Assembly: GCA_037954665.1 (NCBI GenBank)
Contig: JBBMOL010000149.1
Coordinates: 1,736,001-1,800,000 of the forward strand
Direction: 5' to 3'
DNA length: 64,000 bases
Origin: Laguncularia racemosa
Lineage: Eukaryota > Streptophyta > Magnoliopsida > Myrtales > Combretaceae
Shown here: piece by piece, positions 10,130 through 23,030 of the stretch
Numbering within the stretch: position 1 is the first letter of the stretch
How the letters are laid out: each line of letters begins with the position of its first letter
Position numbers and translations under genes: made by a program
Notes under the pieces: model-generated
Database searches by the model: none
Told to the model about the DNA's origin: nothing
What the model saw: only the letters and a program-made list of their open reading frames with translations

Positions 10130-13100
10130 ATAGAATGTCTCCCTAAAGGAACATTGGTTAGGGCTCATTTGGTGCAAGATAGGGTAAAGATGCCTTAGAG
10201 GAAAGGAATCTTCAAGGACCACCTCAATAGGTAATCCTAGAGTAAGTTAATATCACAACTACCCAGCTACTAGAGACTGCCAATGCTCTAGTGGGAATGT
10301 TAGCATAGTAGCAATAGTAGGCCATGAGACTTGTCAAGCTTGTAGAGAAACCATGTGATCTAGATAAGTTTGTTAGGCTAAGGAGTTCCATCCATGGGTT
10401 GATAATCCAATAGAGGTTGAGCATTTGATCAATGAGATAGAGAATACTTTCAAAACTTTTATGGTCCCTTATGACAGAAAGGTGAGGTTTGCTACTTATA
10501 TGCTAAAGGGATCAACTGCTGATTGGTGGACTAGTACATCCAAGTTAATAGGAGGTCTTATCCAATGGTAGAGATTTAAAGAGCTATTTGATGAGAAGTA
10601 CTTTCCCAGTAACATCAGGGACAAGATGAAGGCAGAATACTACAACTACCAGTAGAGCAATAGAACTATGGAAACATATGAAGCAAAACTAAACTACTTG
10701 ATTAAATTTCTACTAGAGTCAGTTTGCATTGATGATACATCAAGAGTAAGAAGGTTTGTGAGAGGCTTAGAGCCTACCCTCCGCATGAAGTGAGGGCTTC
10801 TAATTGACTACTTATGTAGAGGTCATTGATAAGGCAAAGTATTTGGAACATAGTAGAAAAAGAATAGAGGAACAACTATTCCACATATCAAGAACTATTT
10901 TGGGAAAAGGCTTACCTCAAGCATACCATATGTCGACAAAGGCTAGAGGCCAGCAATGTATTAAGCCAAACATGTGGCTTATGCACCTAAACCTCTTCAA
11001 GTTAAGCTAACACCTTTGACATTACAACCACCGCCACAAAGTAGGACTAAAGAGGAGATGTCTCAGGTGTTTGGGACCCTATGATCTACAATAATGTGGT
11101 TGGTCCAAAGGGGCATGTTTTTCCTATAATAAGATAGGACACCCCAACAAAAACTGCACAGAAAGAACCATCCCTTAGAATTTATGCTATACTTGTAAGT
11201 AAAAAGGGCATAGGTTATTTGAATGTGGTGCCTCCTATAATTAAACAATTGCACCCCAACAAGCATCATAGCCAATAAGACCTACACCTAAATGACCAAT
11301 GGGTAGACCTCAAAATGTTGGACCAAGATAAAGAGCACCCAGTCGAGTGTTTGCATTACAGCAACGGCAGTAGTAGGATGCTCTAGATTAAGAAACCATT
11401 CCAGGTATACTAGTTATTAACTCAAACACCGCTTATGTATTATTTGACATGGACACAACGCATTTCTACATATCACCTATTTTTGTGAATATATATGGGT
11501 TGAAACCAGTGTCATTGAGTGATGCTATGATTGTAAATACTTCTTTTGGAGTGGGAAGAAAACTAAATCAGATATGTAAGGATATAGAGATTGTAATAGA
11601 AGGGAAGAAAATTCCAGCAGAGTCAATTTGTATTAGAGATGATAGAATTTAATTTGATTTTAGGAGTGAATTGGCTGTCTAAATATTATACCACTATAGA
11701 TTGGTTTGCAATCTAATGGTTTATTTTAATTTCCCTAGTGAAGAACAAATTGTATTCAAATTAGACACCCAGAGACTTACAATTCTTCCTATATATGAGT
11801 TGTGGAATAAAGGGAGACTATTGGCATTGTTAGTAGAGGTAGGACAAGTCATGAAACTGGAATATGTGTATGTAATAAATGAATATGCAAATGTCTTTCT
11901 AGAAAATTTGCCAAGCCTACTGCCGGTCAAGAAGATGGAGTTATACATTGATTTGGTATTGGGAACGGCAACAATATTTAAAACACCTTATAGAATGGCA
12001 CTTACTGAATTGTTAGAACTAAAGACACGACTTTAAGAGTTACAAAACAATGGGTTTTTCAAATCAAGTGTCTCACCATGAGGTGCTCTAGTATTGTTTG
12101 TCAAGAAAAAAGATGGAAGTATGAGGCTATGTATATAATATAGGGATTTGAACCAAGTCACAATAAAAAAAAAAAAATCCTTTCCCTAAGATTTGACAAC
12201 CTATTTGACCAATTACAAGGAGCTTAAGTTTTCTCCAAAATTGACTTGAGATTGGAATACCATCAAATAAGGATCAAGGAAGAGGATATATAGAAGACTA
12301 CTTTTAAGACTTAGTATGGGCATTATGAGTTTCTAGTGATGCCTTTTAGATTGACAAATGCTCTAGCAGCCTTCATAGACCCAATGAACAAAGTGCTTAA
12401 AGACTGGCTAGATCAATTTGTGGTAATATTCATAGATAATATTGTCATCTATTCTAAAAGCAAGGAAGAACATGAACCACATCTTATAATAGTACCAAAA
12501 AGACTATAGGAAGAGAAATTGTATGCTAAATTTAGCAAATGTCAATTTTTGTTAGAATAGGTATCCTTCCTAGGGCATGTGATAAATAAGGATAGCATAT
12601 TAGTAGATCCTAAGAAGGTAAAGGTAGTGAGTGACTGGCCAAGACCAAGAACTGTGACAAAGGTCAAGAGTTTTTTAAGGTTAGTTGGGTGTTATAGGTG
12701 CTTTGTGAAAGGATTTTCTCATTTGGCAACTCCCGTGACATAATTGACAAAGAAAAAGGCCAAGTTTATGTAGAATAAAGATTGTGAAAACAACTTCACG
12801 ACACTGAAGGATAAATTGGTGACAACTCCTGTATTAGCCTTACTAAAGATAAGAACAATTTGAAGTGTTCAGTAATACATTGACTCAAGGCTTAGGATGT
12901 GTACCTATGTAGAATGAAAGAGTCATTGCTTATGCCTCTTGTCAACTAAAACCATATGAGAGGAATTACCCCACATACGATCTAGAACTAGGGGTTGTGA
13001 TCTTAGCATTGAAACCATGGAGACGCTATCTTTATGGTAAGAAGTGTAAAATCTTTACAGATCATAAAGCTTGAAGTACCTATTTACACAAAAGGACTTA

Positions 13101-14755
13101 AATATGAGGCGGAGGAGGTGGTTAAAGTTAATGATGATTATGATGTAGAAATCCACTATCACCTTGGAAAAGCAAATGTGGTTGTAGATGCTCTAAGCCA
13201 GAAGAAATAGATGAACATTGTAGCATTGGTCACATCCTAGAAACAAATACTAAAAGATATGCGTTAGCTTAAATTAGAGATGGTGACATAAGAAGTGGGA
13301 AATAGGTTATCTACACTTAGTATTCAACTCGATATTATTGACCGAATTAAGATTGCATAAATTCAAGACCCTATAATTAAGAAAATCAAAAGTAAAATAG
13401 AACAAGTTGAAGACACTGAATTCAATGTAAATGCTGAAGGGGTAGTTAAATATGACACAAGATGATGTATTCTAAATAACATGGAGTTGAAGAAGGAGAT
13501 CATGAAAGAAGCCCATTACTCAGGCTATACAGTATACTTAAAAAGTACTAAATTGTATAAAGATTTGAAGAATAATCATTAATGGAAAAATATGAAGTGG
13601 AAAATAGCTGAATATGTATCCAGATATCTAACCTGTCAACAAATCAAAATTGAACACCCAAGACCAGCTAGTGAGTTACAGCCACTTCCTATACTTGAAT
13701 GGAAGTAGGAATATGTAACTATGGATTTTGTGATAACCCTTTCAAGGTAATTATCAATAGATTAACCAAAGCTACCCATTTTTTTGCCAATTAAGGTGGA
13801 CTACATATTAGAGAAGCTCACTCAACTATACATCAGGGAGATTATTAGGTTATATGGTGTACCGACCACTATCACATCTAACAGAGATACTTGGTTTGTG
13901 AGTAGGTTCTAAAAAAGTCTACATCAGGCCTTAAAACTAAACTCTATTTTAGTACTACATTTCATCCTTAAACAGATGGGAAGTTTAAGAGAACCATCTA
14001 AATTCTAGAAGATTTATGCGAGCTTGTGCATTAGATCATAAGGGTAATTAAAGTGATCACTTACCCTTAGTGGAATTCACTTATAACAACAATTACCAAA
14101 CTACTATCTAAATGGCTCCATATTAAGCATTGTATGGCAAGAAGTGCGGATCTCCCTTACATTAGGACGAAGTGGGAGAAAGACAAATGTTAAGGCCAAA
14201 GATAGAGCAAGAAGCAGTAGATAAGGTTAGAGTGATAAAGTAGTGAATTCTATCAACCTATAGTCGTTAGAAGAGTTAGTAGATAAAAAGCAACGCCCTT
14301 TGGAATTTCAAGTTGGGAATAAGGTTTTACTGAAGATATCTCCAACTAAAGAGGTAATCAGATTTGAGTCGTAAAGGAAGTTGAATCTAAGGTATGTAGG
14401 TCTATTCGAGGTTCTAGAAAAAGTTGAAACATTTGCTTATAGGTTGGCTCTACCACCAAGTCTGATTGGAGTACATGATATATTTTATGTATTAATGTTA
14501 AGAAAATTTGTACCAAATCCAAACCAAGTAGTAGCTTTGGAACCTTTGAAAGTATAGCCAGATTTATCATCTATTAAAAGACTTGTAAGAATAGTTGACA
14601 CAAAAGAGCGAGTATTAAGAAGAATAATAATTTCCTATGTCAAAGTGCAATAGACAAATCAAACTGAGAGGGAATCAACTTGGGAATTAGAAGAAGAAAT
14701 GAGAAAGAAGCCTTTAGAACTCTTTCCAATTCTAAGTAGCTTTTGAGGACAAAAG
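10130..14755 (+). pseudogene. Degenerate gag-pol polyprotein of element A
   Basis: Gag capsid at about 10380-10800 (WVDNPIEVEHLINEIENTF, ADWWTSTSK, RFVRGLEPTLRMK), broken by several stops. Zinc knuckles near 11135-11230 (GHPNKNC, then CYTCK-KGH..ECG). Protease near 11410-11480, with the catalytic motif changed to LFDMDTTHFYIS. Reverse transcriptase at about 11890-12760. The start is intact (ENLPSLLPVKKMELYIDL), while the catalytic box has become VIFIDNIVIYSK (Asp to Asn). RNase H at about 12900-13200 (YASCQLKPYERNYPTYDLEL). Integrase at about 13490-14420, with zinc-finger His in HYSGY and Cys in LTCQQIK. The tail (PLEFQVGNKVLLKISP) follows, then a chromodomain at about 14540-14740 (VRIVDTKERVLRRIIISYVK ... 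ESTWELEEEM). It cannot encode active enzymes. Clade from the MPF-type core, chromodomain and end sequence: Tekay/Del. Confidence 0.85.
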
Positions 14756-14775
14756 TTTTTATAAGAGGGGAAGAA

Positions 14776-15468
14776 TGTAATATACGGTTTAAATATATAT
14801 ACATACATATATATATATATACATTCATAATTATAAAATAAAATAATATAATATATAACTAAGGGTAATTACATAAATAAGATGATTGGACAAGGACAAT
14901 TTAATATTTTCTTAGCTAGAGTATAAAAACTAAGCTAACCTAAGGTTCTCTCTCTTTTCCTCATTTGAAATTGTAACCAGAAACCTAAAGAGAGAGAGAG
15001 AGTTTACAGAAACCTTCAGGTGACCCAAAGGACCACGACGTGATTAACCCCTGTTTCCATCTGGTAAGAATCCTAATCATCAATGTATTTAGTTATGATA
15101 ATAAATTAGTGAACTGAAATTACAACTTATTCATTGATATGTTGTTAGGGCACAAAACAAGATGAAAAAGGGCATTGAAGTCTTGTGCCATATTTAACTA
15201 CCCCATCTCTCTTTTCTATTTATATTAATTATTATATGAAGATAGATGTTTATCTTGGATTTTAATTTGGATTTATATGTGTTGGTTTAAATAATGAGGA
15301 TTAGAATGACTCACATGAGAGTCATTTGTTACTTTTAATAAGTTTATAATGGTATGATAAGTGAAAATGGACAGGTTTGAATTTACATAGAGTTATAGAG
15401 CTTTAGCATGTCGTTAAGTATTAGTAACACGTGATAAGCTATAATGTTCCAAGTTATGGGGCATTATA
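14776..15468 (+). repeat. 3' LTR of element A (internally shortened)
   Basis: It starts TGTAATATACGG straight after a polypurine tract (ATAAGAGGGGAAGAA, 14761-14775) and ends GCATTATA. It contains TATA-rich microsatellites (about 14797-14830), AGAGAGAGAG (about 14990-15001) and the 252-bp end shared with the 5' LTR. At 693 bp it is much shorter than the 5' LTR seems to be, so a deletion or exchange is likely. Confidence 0.75.
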
Positions 15469-15748
15469 GGGGTTATAGAGAGAAAATCTGGTCTTTATAG
15501 AGGCCTTACTTACTCATAGCGTATTCCCAGCTTGCCGTTAACCTCATTATAACCCTTATAACTCACTTATTTTAAATGAAGGTCAGTGAAAAGAATTGGT
15601 CTATGTCATTTAGGTCATGTCACATCTTGAAACTTACAAAAGGCAGTGACAACTTTCTAGATGTTTTACCTAAATAAAACATGTTAAGACTTCTTCACTC
15701 CATTTCTTTATCTTGATCTAACTTTATATTGAAAAATCCTTCATTAAT
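15469..15748. other. Unassigned sequence
   Basis: Nothing recognisable. Possibly the older DNA into which element A or the following repeat inserted. Confidence 0.3.
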
Positions 15749-18700
15749 TTTGTCATACTCCTAATTCACTATGACAGCAATAGTTTATCACATACCCTAC
15801 TTAAGTAGAATATATAAAACTACAATTATTAAAAGGTTTCTAAACTAGTTTTAGAACCTTGAAATTGTTGATTAAAATTTAAAAATATTTAATAGTTTGT
15901 TAATTTTGAAAAACATTTTGGAGATTCGTCAAGTTTGGAAAATTGGGTGGATAATATGAAATCAATTACTAAATTCTAGGTCCTAAGGGGCCCATAATAT
16001 ATAGACATAAGGAGACGGGTCATGGAGCCACATGCAGCTCCTCTAAAGTATAAATATAGTACTATAACAAAATTAATTAAGTCTATATTAAAACAAGAAA
16101 GTAAAAATAGTCTTTGTAATCTATGTTTAGGAACTCCTCCTTAAAGCTAAAACATAGTAATTTGTAAGATAGATCCGTTAGATAGTTCTCACCTAAAAAA
16201 GAAAAGAAAAGAAAAAAAACCACAAGGGCCCAGTACATGGTAATGCAAACACATACATGGATGTTAGGCAAGCCTATCTACTAATACAACAAATGATCAA
16301 TCAATTTATTCAATTATCTTTTAGGTATACATTCAACACTAGAGTACTCGTGATTGTAGATATCACAATGAGGGATCTGAAATTTGACTTCACCATAGCA
16401 AAGACCAAGTGTTGATGATAGCAACAAAACTCCATGTCACCAAAATTGAAACCTAAACTAAAGTAGCATCGTCTAAGTGACCTCACCATTATGTGGCTTC
16501 ACTGATCATAGTTTAACAATATCGTATTACCCGCCTAAACCCATAATCCTTAAATAACTCCTAGTATACTTTGTCACTGCTTACAATACCTATTATTAAA
16601 CATGATTTCACTTATCATCTATTCACCAAGCTATCACTCAATGCCCTAAGCACTTAACTATTGTGTCATTTTAAGGTATATGACCATAGCCATAATCCTG
16701 ATCTAAGGTTTTTCACTTAATAGCTCAAGTAACTAAGCACAAATAGTAAGCAGATACTTAATTGAGTTTGATTATTAGTCTGGTTTAAATTATTCTACTT
16801 TAGTAAGAGACACATATGTTACTATATACCTAAAAAGGTTGAAGATTCTTGAATTGTAACTAGAATTCCATTTGAGTAGATTAAATTGATTTTACATATC
16901 AAAAGAGAAAACTTAAAGTAGTTGATTTTTCTAAGTGATTAAATTATACTTTAAGATTAGTTTAAACTACTTAAGGCCTATAATAGTTATAGATTTGACA
17001 AGGTTATGAGGGCCTAATTAGCCCTTAACTATATTTGGCCTATATATTATTTAAGGTTTATTAATTTAGACTTATTCATGTTAGTTGTTAGGTACTTGTT
17101 CAATTGTGCATACAAGTTGTACTTAACCCTTTGAATATCTAGAGCCTTAGGTTTTAGTCTATATAGGTTCCAACTAACCATATAAGTTTTTAGCTCATTA
17201 GACTTTAGTCTGTATAGATTTTAACTAACCTTCTAAGTTTCCAACTCATTGGATTCAATTAGGCTACTTCAGTTTATTTTAATTATCCTAGATCCATTAT
17301 GTCCAATTAGTCCTATTTGTTATGTCTTAAATCTAAATGATTACTAAGTCTAATTTTAATTTTATTTTAGGCTTTCAGTTGATTTAGGGCCCTAAAGGGT
17401 TTGAGGTATGGGCTCTAAAGATTAATGGGTCTAACTAAGTTTTAAGTCTTAGGCCCAATCAGGTTCTATTATAGTCATGTAAACCCATTTTATTTCATTA
17501 GGCCTAAGTCAAGTTCATTTTAAGTATTTGATTTAATTTGGGCCTTAATGTGGTTTGGGGCTCGATTGGGGTTTTTTAGTTTTTATAAGGCTCATTTAAG
17601 GTATGAGCCTTAAAAGATAATAGGCTTAATTGGATTTTAAGTGTTGGGCTCATCGGTCACTTAAATCCATTTTATTAAGTCAATTCTCATCTTGGTTCAT
17701 TTAGAATAGCTAAGTTTAATTAAACCTAATTGATCCAATTATATTTAATCATATGGGGCACCCATGGGTAGATTGAAAGAGTGGTCCATAGGCCTATATG
17801 GTTTGATCGACTTGGGATTGAGTTAACCTTGACTCGATTTAATTAAGCCAACTATTGTCTAATTCTAATTTGTCATTTTTTAAGGCCTTAATTTGAAAGA
17901 ACCATAACTTATTTAATTTAAACCAAAATTAAGTGAAACCAAAGTCGTTTGAACCCTAATTACTTCTATTATCTATTTTAAAATAAAGCCCCATTTTATT
18001 AATTTAGGACTCTTGAATTTCCAAATTACCTTAAGTTACGAATTTACACCTTTAAAGGCTTATATCTTATCCAATTTAGTTCAAAATCACTCTAGACCAA
18101 AGCATACTTGTTCCCATTTATTTATGGTGTCCAAAACATCATTTTTTATTTTAGATTTAAGCCCAAAAGAGCATTTAAACAACTTTGCATTTCCAGAACA
18201 TGCCTAAACATAAAAGATTCATTCCAATGAGCTTATGCCTTTCTTTAATTCACCAAACCTATCCAAACATGAAAATTCAACTTAGGTTAGTATGGTTTTC
18301 TTGATAACTACTAGGATTATAGCTAAGGTTATAGTTTATGAAGGGTTTTTAGAGAGTTATTTCATCTTTAGATGGGAAAAAAAAAAAAAGAAGAAGGAAT
18401 TTGGAAGAGGAGGCAAGGGGGTCATGAATTTTGGGGCATTTAAAAAGGGTAAAATCTTAAGGGTTTAAGTGAAAGGTAGGGGATCACTTAGGGGTTTTAA
18501 GGGTTTATGCTACTTAGTGCTATTTATCCTTATTTTTAGCATAAATAGCATTTTCATTTCTTCTTTTTTTTCCACTTCACTTTCAACTATAAAATAACCT
18601 ATTCTTTTCCCAATTTACCCTTAGGAACATAAGAATTTAGCTACTCTTTAACAAAACTAAGCTTAGAGATATTTTGGTCATTTTACTCAATTGATCTCTG

Positions 18701-19170
18701 AATTTAAAATTTTCTTTTCCAATGGTCTCCAAGTGATTTGCTAATGATTTTATTTACTTAAATAAGGTTTTGGAGCTATATTTAAGGTTTCTAAGCTAAT
18801 TCGAGTCCAAATTTGATAAAATCGATTTCAAAGGTAAAAGGGTCTTTTTTATGAATTGTCTCTCAACTTCAAGATATCACTCTCAATGAATTAAAAATAA
18901 CTTCAAATGACTTTAATTAAGTTGTCTTTTTTATTTTGGATATCAAATTATGGTCAAATCAGGATTAAGAGCAAAATGGTCATTTTGTAAAATTTGATCT
19001 CCAAACTTTAATATCTCTTTTTTGATTGACTTCAAATAATTCATAAAGGTTTTTATTCATCTAATTAGGGTCTTAGATCTATATTCAGGATCATGGAAAT
19101 TTTTTGCTCTAAATTTTGTAATATCTCTTAATTAACTCCAAGTTTTCTTTTGTAATTTCATTGACCATAT
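15749..19170 (-). repeat. Long LTR-like noncoding repeat, copy 1
   Basis: About 3.4 kb that matches 36273-40429 along its length. Shared landmarks in the same order: TGTCAYA.TCCTAATT start, CTACTTAAGTAGAAT, GGGGCCCATAATA, a run of GGCCTAATTAGG / TAGGCCCAATTAGG motifs (about 17040-17860), and TTGATCTCTAAACT. A TTTTATTCATCTAATTAGGGTCTTGGAG block comes near the end. No coding frame is visible. The composition and motif order are those of a large chromovirus LTR read on the minus strand, with no internal region beside it. This suggests a solo LTR. Boundaries are approximate and no target duplication was found. Confidence 0.55.
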
Positions 19171-22160
19171 TTGAAAATCTGGAGTTTTTCAAAATTTATA
19201 AACATATGTCAAGATGGTGGGAAGGTTGTTTTTATGTGATTTTATAATTTAAAAGCTTGACCAATTAATTCTAATTTTATATATTGAAAATCTTTGAATG
19301 ATTATTTAGGTTTTGAAAACTTGTTGTATTAAAATAAATCATATTACATTATAAACTCCAAATCAAAGTCTAAGGCTTAAAAGGCCAAAAATACCAAAGT
19401 CCAAACCAAAGTCTAAAAGTTCAAAGTCTATATATAGTCCAACAAAGATAAAATCTAAGTCTAATGTAAAATAAAATAAAAAGTCCAGTAAAGTAAGAAA
19501 AAGGTCTAGCGGTTGAAGGAGAAACTACTCATTACTCATTATAAGCAAAGCCAATGTATAGATTGTTACTTGAAAATGTTAAGAACAACGAAATAAGTCA
19601 CTAAGAGCTCAATATATAACAACCATAATCACAAATCATGTTACTTATATGCATGCGTAAGTCTAATGCAATATCTAAGGTTCATTAAAGTTATTAATTC
19701 AAGTAAATTAAGCAATGCACTTCCAGCTTCTCGAAAGTTGAGGTAGCTTATCACTCCTTGGCACGATGGGAAACAAAGGGGTCCAAAACCCACCACAGCT
19801 GGCGATTTGAGGTTTAATGAGGGCGATCAAACCCCACATCTTTGAAATTGAAATCATAAGTAGTCTTATATAGAATTCATCACTTGAATCTACCTCAGAA
19901 GATTATGGTTTGCATATAACATATTATATGTGAGTGCCATACCTCCTTAGAACACTCAATATAGCTTCCTCCCTTCATTGTTATCTTTACCCAGCATAGT
20001 TTGCTCACATCAATTACCCACCAAGCCACTCATAGTGGCCTAAGCCCCTTATTACAATATCCTCCTAATATTTGTAATCACAACCATAAAGTTAGTCTAA
20101 GGGTGTTGCTCGATGACCCAATATAACTAAATACACACAAGTACACTTGTTTATTTAGCTAAGTTTATGTATTGGCCAAGTTTACTCTAACTACAAGTAG
20201 ATGCATCAAATAATTTGGCTACTATGTACCTAAAGAACCTAAAATCACAAGCCAAGTCAAAATGTCGAAGTCTAGGATCGACGACTGATAGTGTGTGCAA
20301 TCAAAGATTAATAAAGTTAATTACTTATCTTAATTAAGTTTAAGTTTATTGATTAAGCTTAATTATGAAAACCCATTACTTATACTTAGTCTAAAACTTT
20401 AATTATTTCAAGTCTATTCCACTTAGATAGTTAAGCCTAGTTTAATTTTAGAATTAAGATTAATATGCCTAACTTATATTAATTGATTATTTACTTATTT
20501 TAGTATTTTAGGAATTATTTTATTTTTTGATAAATAAATTTTATTGGTTTATGTATATCTAGTGAACCAGTTTGGTTTACATGACCTAAGGAGGCCCAAT
20601 TGTCTAATACTTTATTATTATTATTATTATTTAGATAGATTATTATTTTAGTACATTTTATTTACAAACATATTTTCACTTGATTAGTCTTGTTCATGAA
20701 GATCAAACCAACTTTTGATTCAAATCTTTGATACCAATTATCCTTTTTTTCTTTTAATGATCTTGGAAATTTGTCGATCATGAATGATTTTTGGGCATTC
20801 AATGTGATCCAATCAAGTAATAACTCAAATATCATTAACAAACATGTTTTTTTGATGAATTTGAAGGCTCATAGAAGATCAAAGTTGAGTTTTCAACATG
20901 AATAAGTTAAAGGTTGTGATGAAAATGATTGAAGACCTTTAAAATTTTCAAATTTACTTAAGAATACAAACATTTTCCTTTTGAGAAAGCCTGGCTTTTA
21001 AAGATCAAAATAATATCAAATCAAGAACACTTTTTATCTTTCAAAATCTTGTCAAGAGCATCATTAAGTGTTCATCTTCATGTTCATCACATTCAACTAA
21101 TTTTTTGGAAAATTTCTCGAAAATTATCCAATACTAAATTTACCTTTTAGACTTCTAAACATCATAATTCATATTTTATTTCACCAATATATCAAGAATT
21201 ATACAAGAATCAAGCTACAACACTCCAATTCACTTATCCAACTTGTTATAATTATAATCAACATTAGAAATCAAAACCAATAATGATATCAAATCATCAT
21301 GTGCGTAACCATAACCAATTTGCTACCATTCATATTAAAATCAAACCAACTTAACATGTAATTAACCAAACACATCCTAAACACACTTCTTATTATCATT
21401 TGAATCAAATAACAAGCTCAAAATCTAAAATCATCTCCAAACACCATTTACAAGTCACGGTTGAGACCAGTTAACACCCAATCATACAACATTTCATTAT
21501 TTCAACTATCAACACATGCTCTTATACTTTCATTAGTAAGATTCAATTCATCATAACTCATGAATAAATCAAAATCACATATAAACCCACCACTTGTTCT
21601 CACGTCATCCTAAATACCATACAACATCATTCCAACTTCAACTCTAGCTAAAATACTACTCCTAAACATCAATCAAAACATGATTCACTTATATATTCAA
21701 TCAAATTCCTAAATTACACAAAGACTAAATGCATACCTCTTCTTACAACTTGTAAATGGGTCACTAGCTTTTAAATACCTAAATATCAATAGAAATACCT
21801 CACCCAATGATCAAGCCTTGTAATAAACATCAAATTACTCTAAACTAACACTATAAACCTATAGAAGTCCTCTTGATCTTCTTTAATTGATCAAAATCCT
21901 TACAATTAGAAGCTTAGAATTAGAAATCTAGAGATTAAGCTAAGTAATTGAACCTAATTAAGCTAAATTTGCACTTAACTCAGCAAATTAGGTGTACTTA
22001 ACTTAGCAAATTAGGTGTAGAACCTTGATGAGGGCCTCCAATAGCATTAGAATACACCTCAAGATGACTTGATTGATCAAGATTTGGTATAATTTCCTTC
22101 CCTAATTCCCATAAGTGTGACATATAGGCCATAGGGGAGAGAGAGAGTTAATTAATTCTA
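19171..22160. other. AT-rich noncoding DNA, LTR-like in places
   Basis: No genes. The part at 19480-20650 has the same kinds of blocks as the long repeats at 15.75 and 36.3 kb, but is much more diverged (ACTCAT..AAG..AAAGCCAATG; CACCAAGCCACTC; GGAGGCCCAATTG). The part at 20650-22150 is A/T-rich, with a short direct repeat GCAAATTAGGTGTA near 21985-22020. It probably consists of decayed LTRs of the surrounding minus-strand elements. Confidence 0.35.
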
Positions 22161-23030
22161 GAATCCACTATAAACCAAAAACTCTTTGCCACTCACAGGA
22201 TGAGTTAACACTGGTGATGTTATAAGTTTGGTCTTTAACTCCCTAAAGCAGTTTTCACATTTGTCACTTCTTATGAACTTTATGTTTTCTATGTTAAGTG
22301 AGTCAATGGTTTTGAAATTTTAGAGAAAACTTACATTTTTTTTTTTGTGTCAAGTGAATCAATGGTTTTGAAATTTTAGAGAAACATTCTACAAATTTTC
22401 AATCATATCTGCTAAACTCAAGAAACTACACACCTCTAATACTGTCTTAAGTCTTTGCCATTTTATTATTACTTTAATTTTATTGGGGTCTACTATGAAA
22501 TCATCTTTTGTCACAATTTAGCCCAAGAAAGCAACCTTCTCCAACTAAAATTCGCATTTCTTAAACTTTATATATAGTTACATTTCCTTTATAATACTAA
22601 CCTCAAATGCTCTTCATGCTCCTCTTTTGTCTTAGAGTATACCAATATGTCATTGATGAAGACAATTACAAACTTATCTAAGTAATCTTGGAATATCGGA
22701 TTGATGAGGCCCGTGAAAATAGTAAGAGCATTTGTGAGTTCAAATGGCATTATCGAGAACTAATAATGATCATATCCCATTTTGAATGCTAACTTCTAAA
22801 TATCCTACAGCTTAATCTTAAGTTGGTGATGTTCTAACCTTAGATCAATCTTTGAGAACACCACTACACCCTTCAATTGATCAAACAAATTGTTAATGTG
22901 AGAAAGAGGATATTTATTATTAGCAGTGACTTCATTCAAGTCCTTATAATTGATGTATATTCTTAGTTTAATGAACCCTTTATCAAGAAGTTCTTGTAAT
23001 TGCTCCTTCAACTCATTTGGTGCATATCAA
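22160..23030 (-). pseudogene. Chromovirus-type reverse transcriptase remnant
   Basis: Read leftward from 23030: APNELKEQLQELLDKGFI, then RIYINYKDLNEVTANNKYPL (the usual SPWGAPVLFVKKKDG segment between them is missing) and VVFSKIDLRLEHHQ. Next come MPFELTNALTIF, a catalytic box FINDILVYSKTKEEHEEHL (Asp-Asp changed to Asn-Asp), and FIRSDKCENCFRELKTKL. Homology stops at EFLVYSG near 22160, just where RNase H should begin. This is chromovirus (Tekay-like) sequence, unlike the Athila-like sequence joined to it on the right. It includes stops and a duplicated segment near 22280-22385 (GTGAATCAATGGTTTTGAAATT region). Not functional. Confidence 0.75.

Larger units (their letters stand above)
9471..15468 (+). 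mobile_element. Element A: degenerate Tekay/Del-like chromovirus (core extent)
   Basis: Order on the plus strand: LTR end, primer site, gag, protease, reverse transcriptase, RNase H, integrase, chromodomain, polypurine tract, LTR. Full length probably starts left of 8398. No target duplication was established because the left end is unknown and the right end reads GCATTATA (15461-15468) instead of GCATTACA. Many stops, frameshifts and mutated catalytic motifs show an old insertion. The LTR length and the chromodomain after integrase fit the Tekay (Del) clade. Confidence 0.8.
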
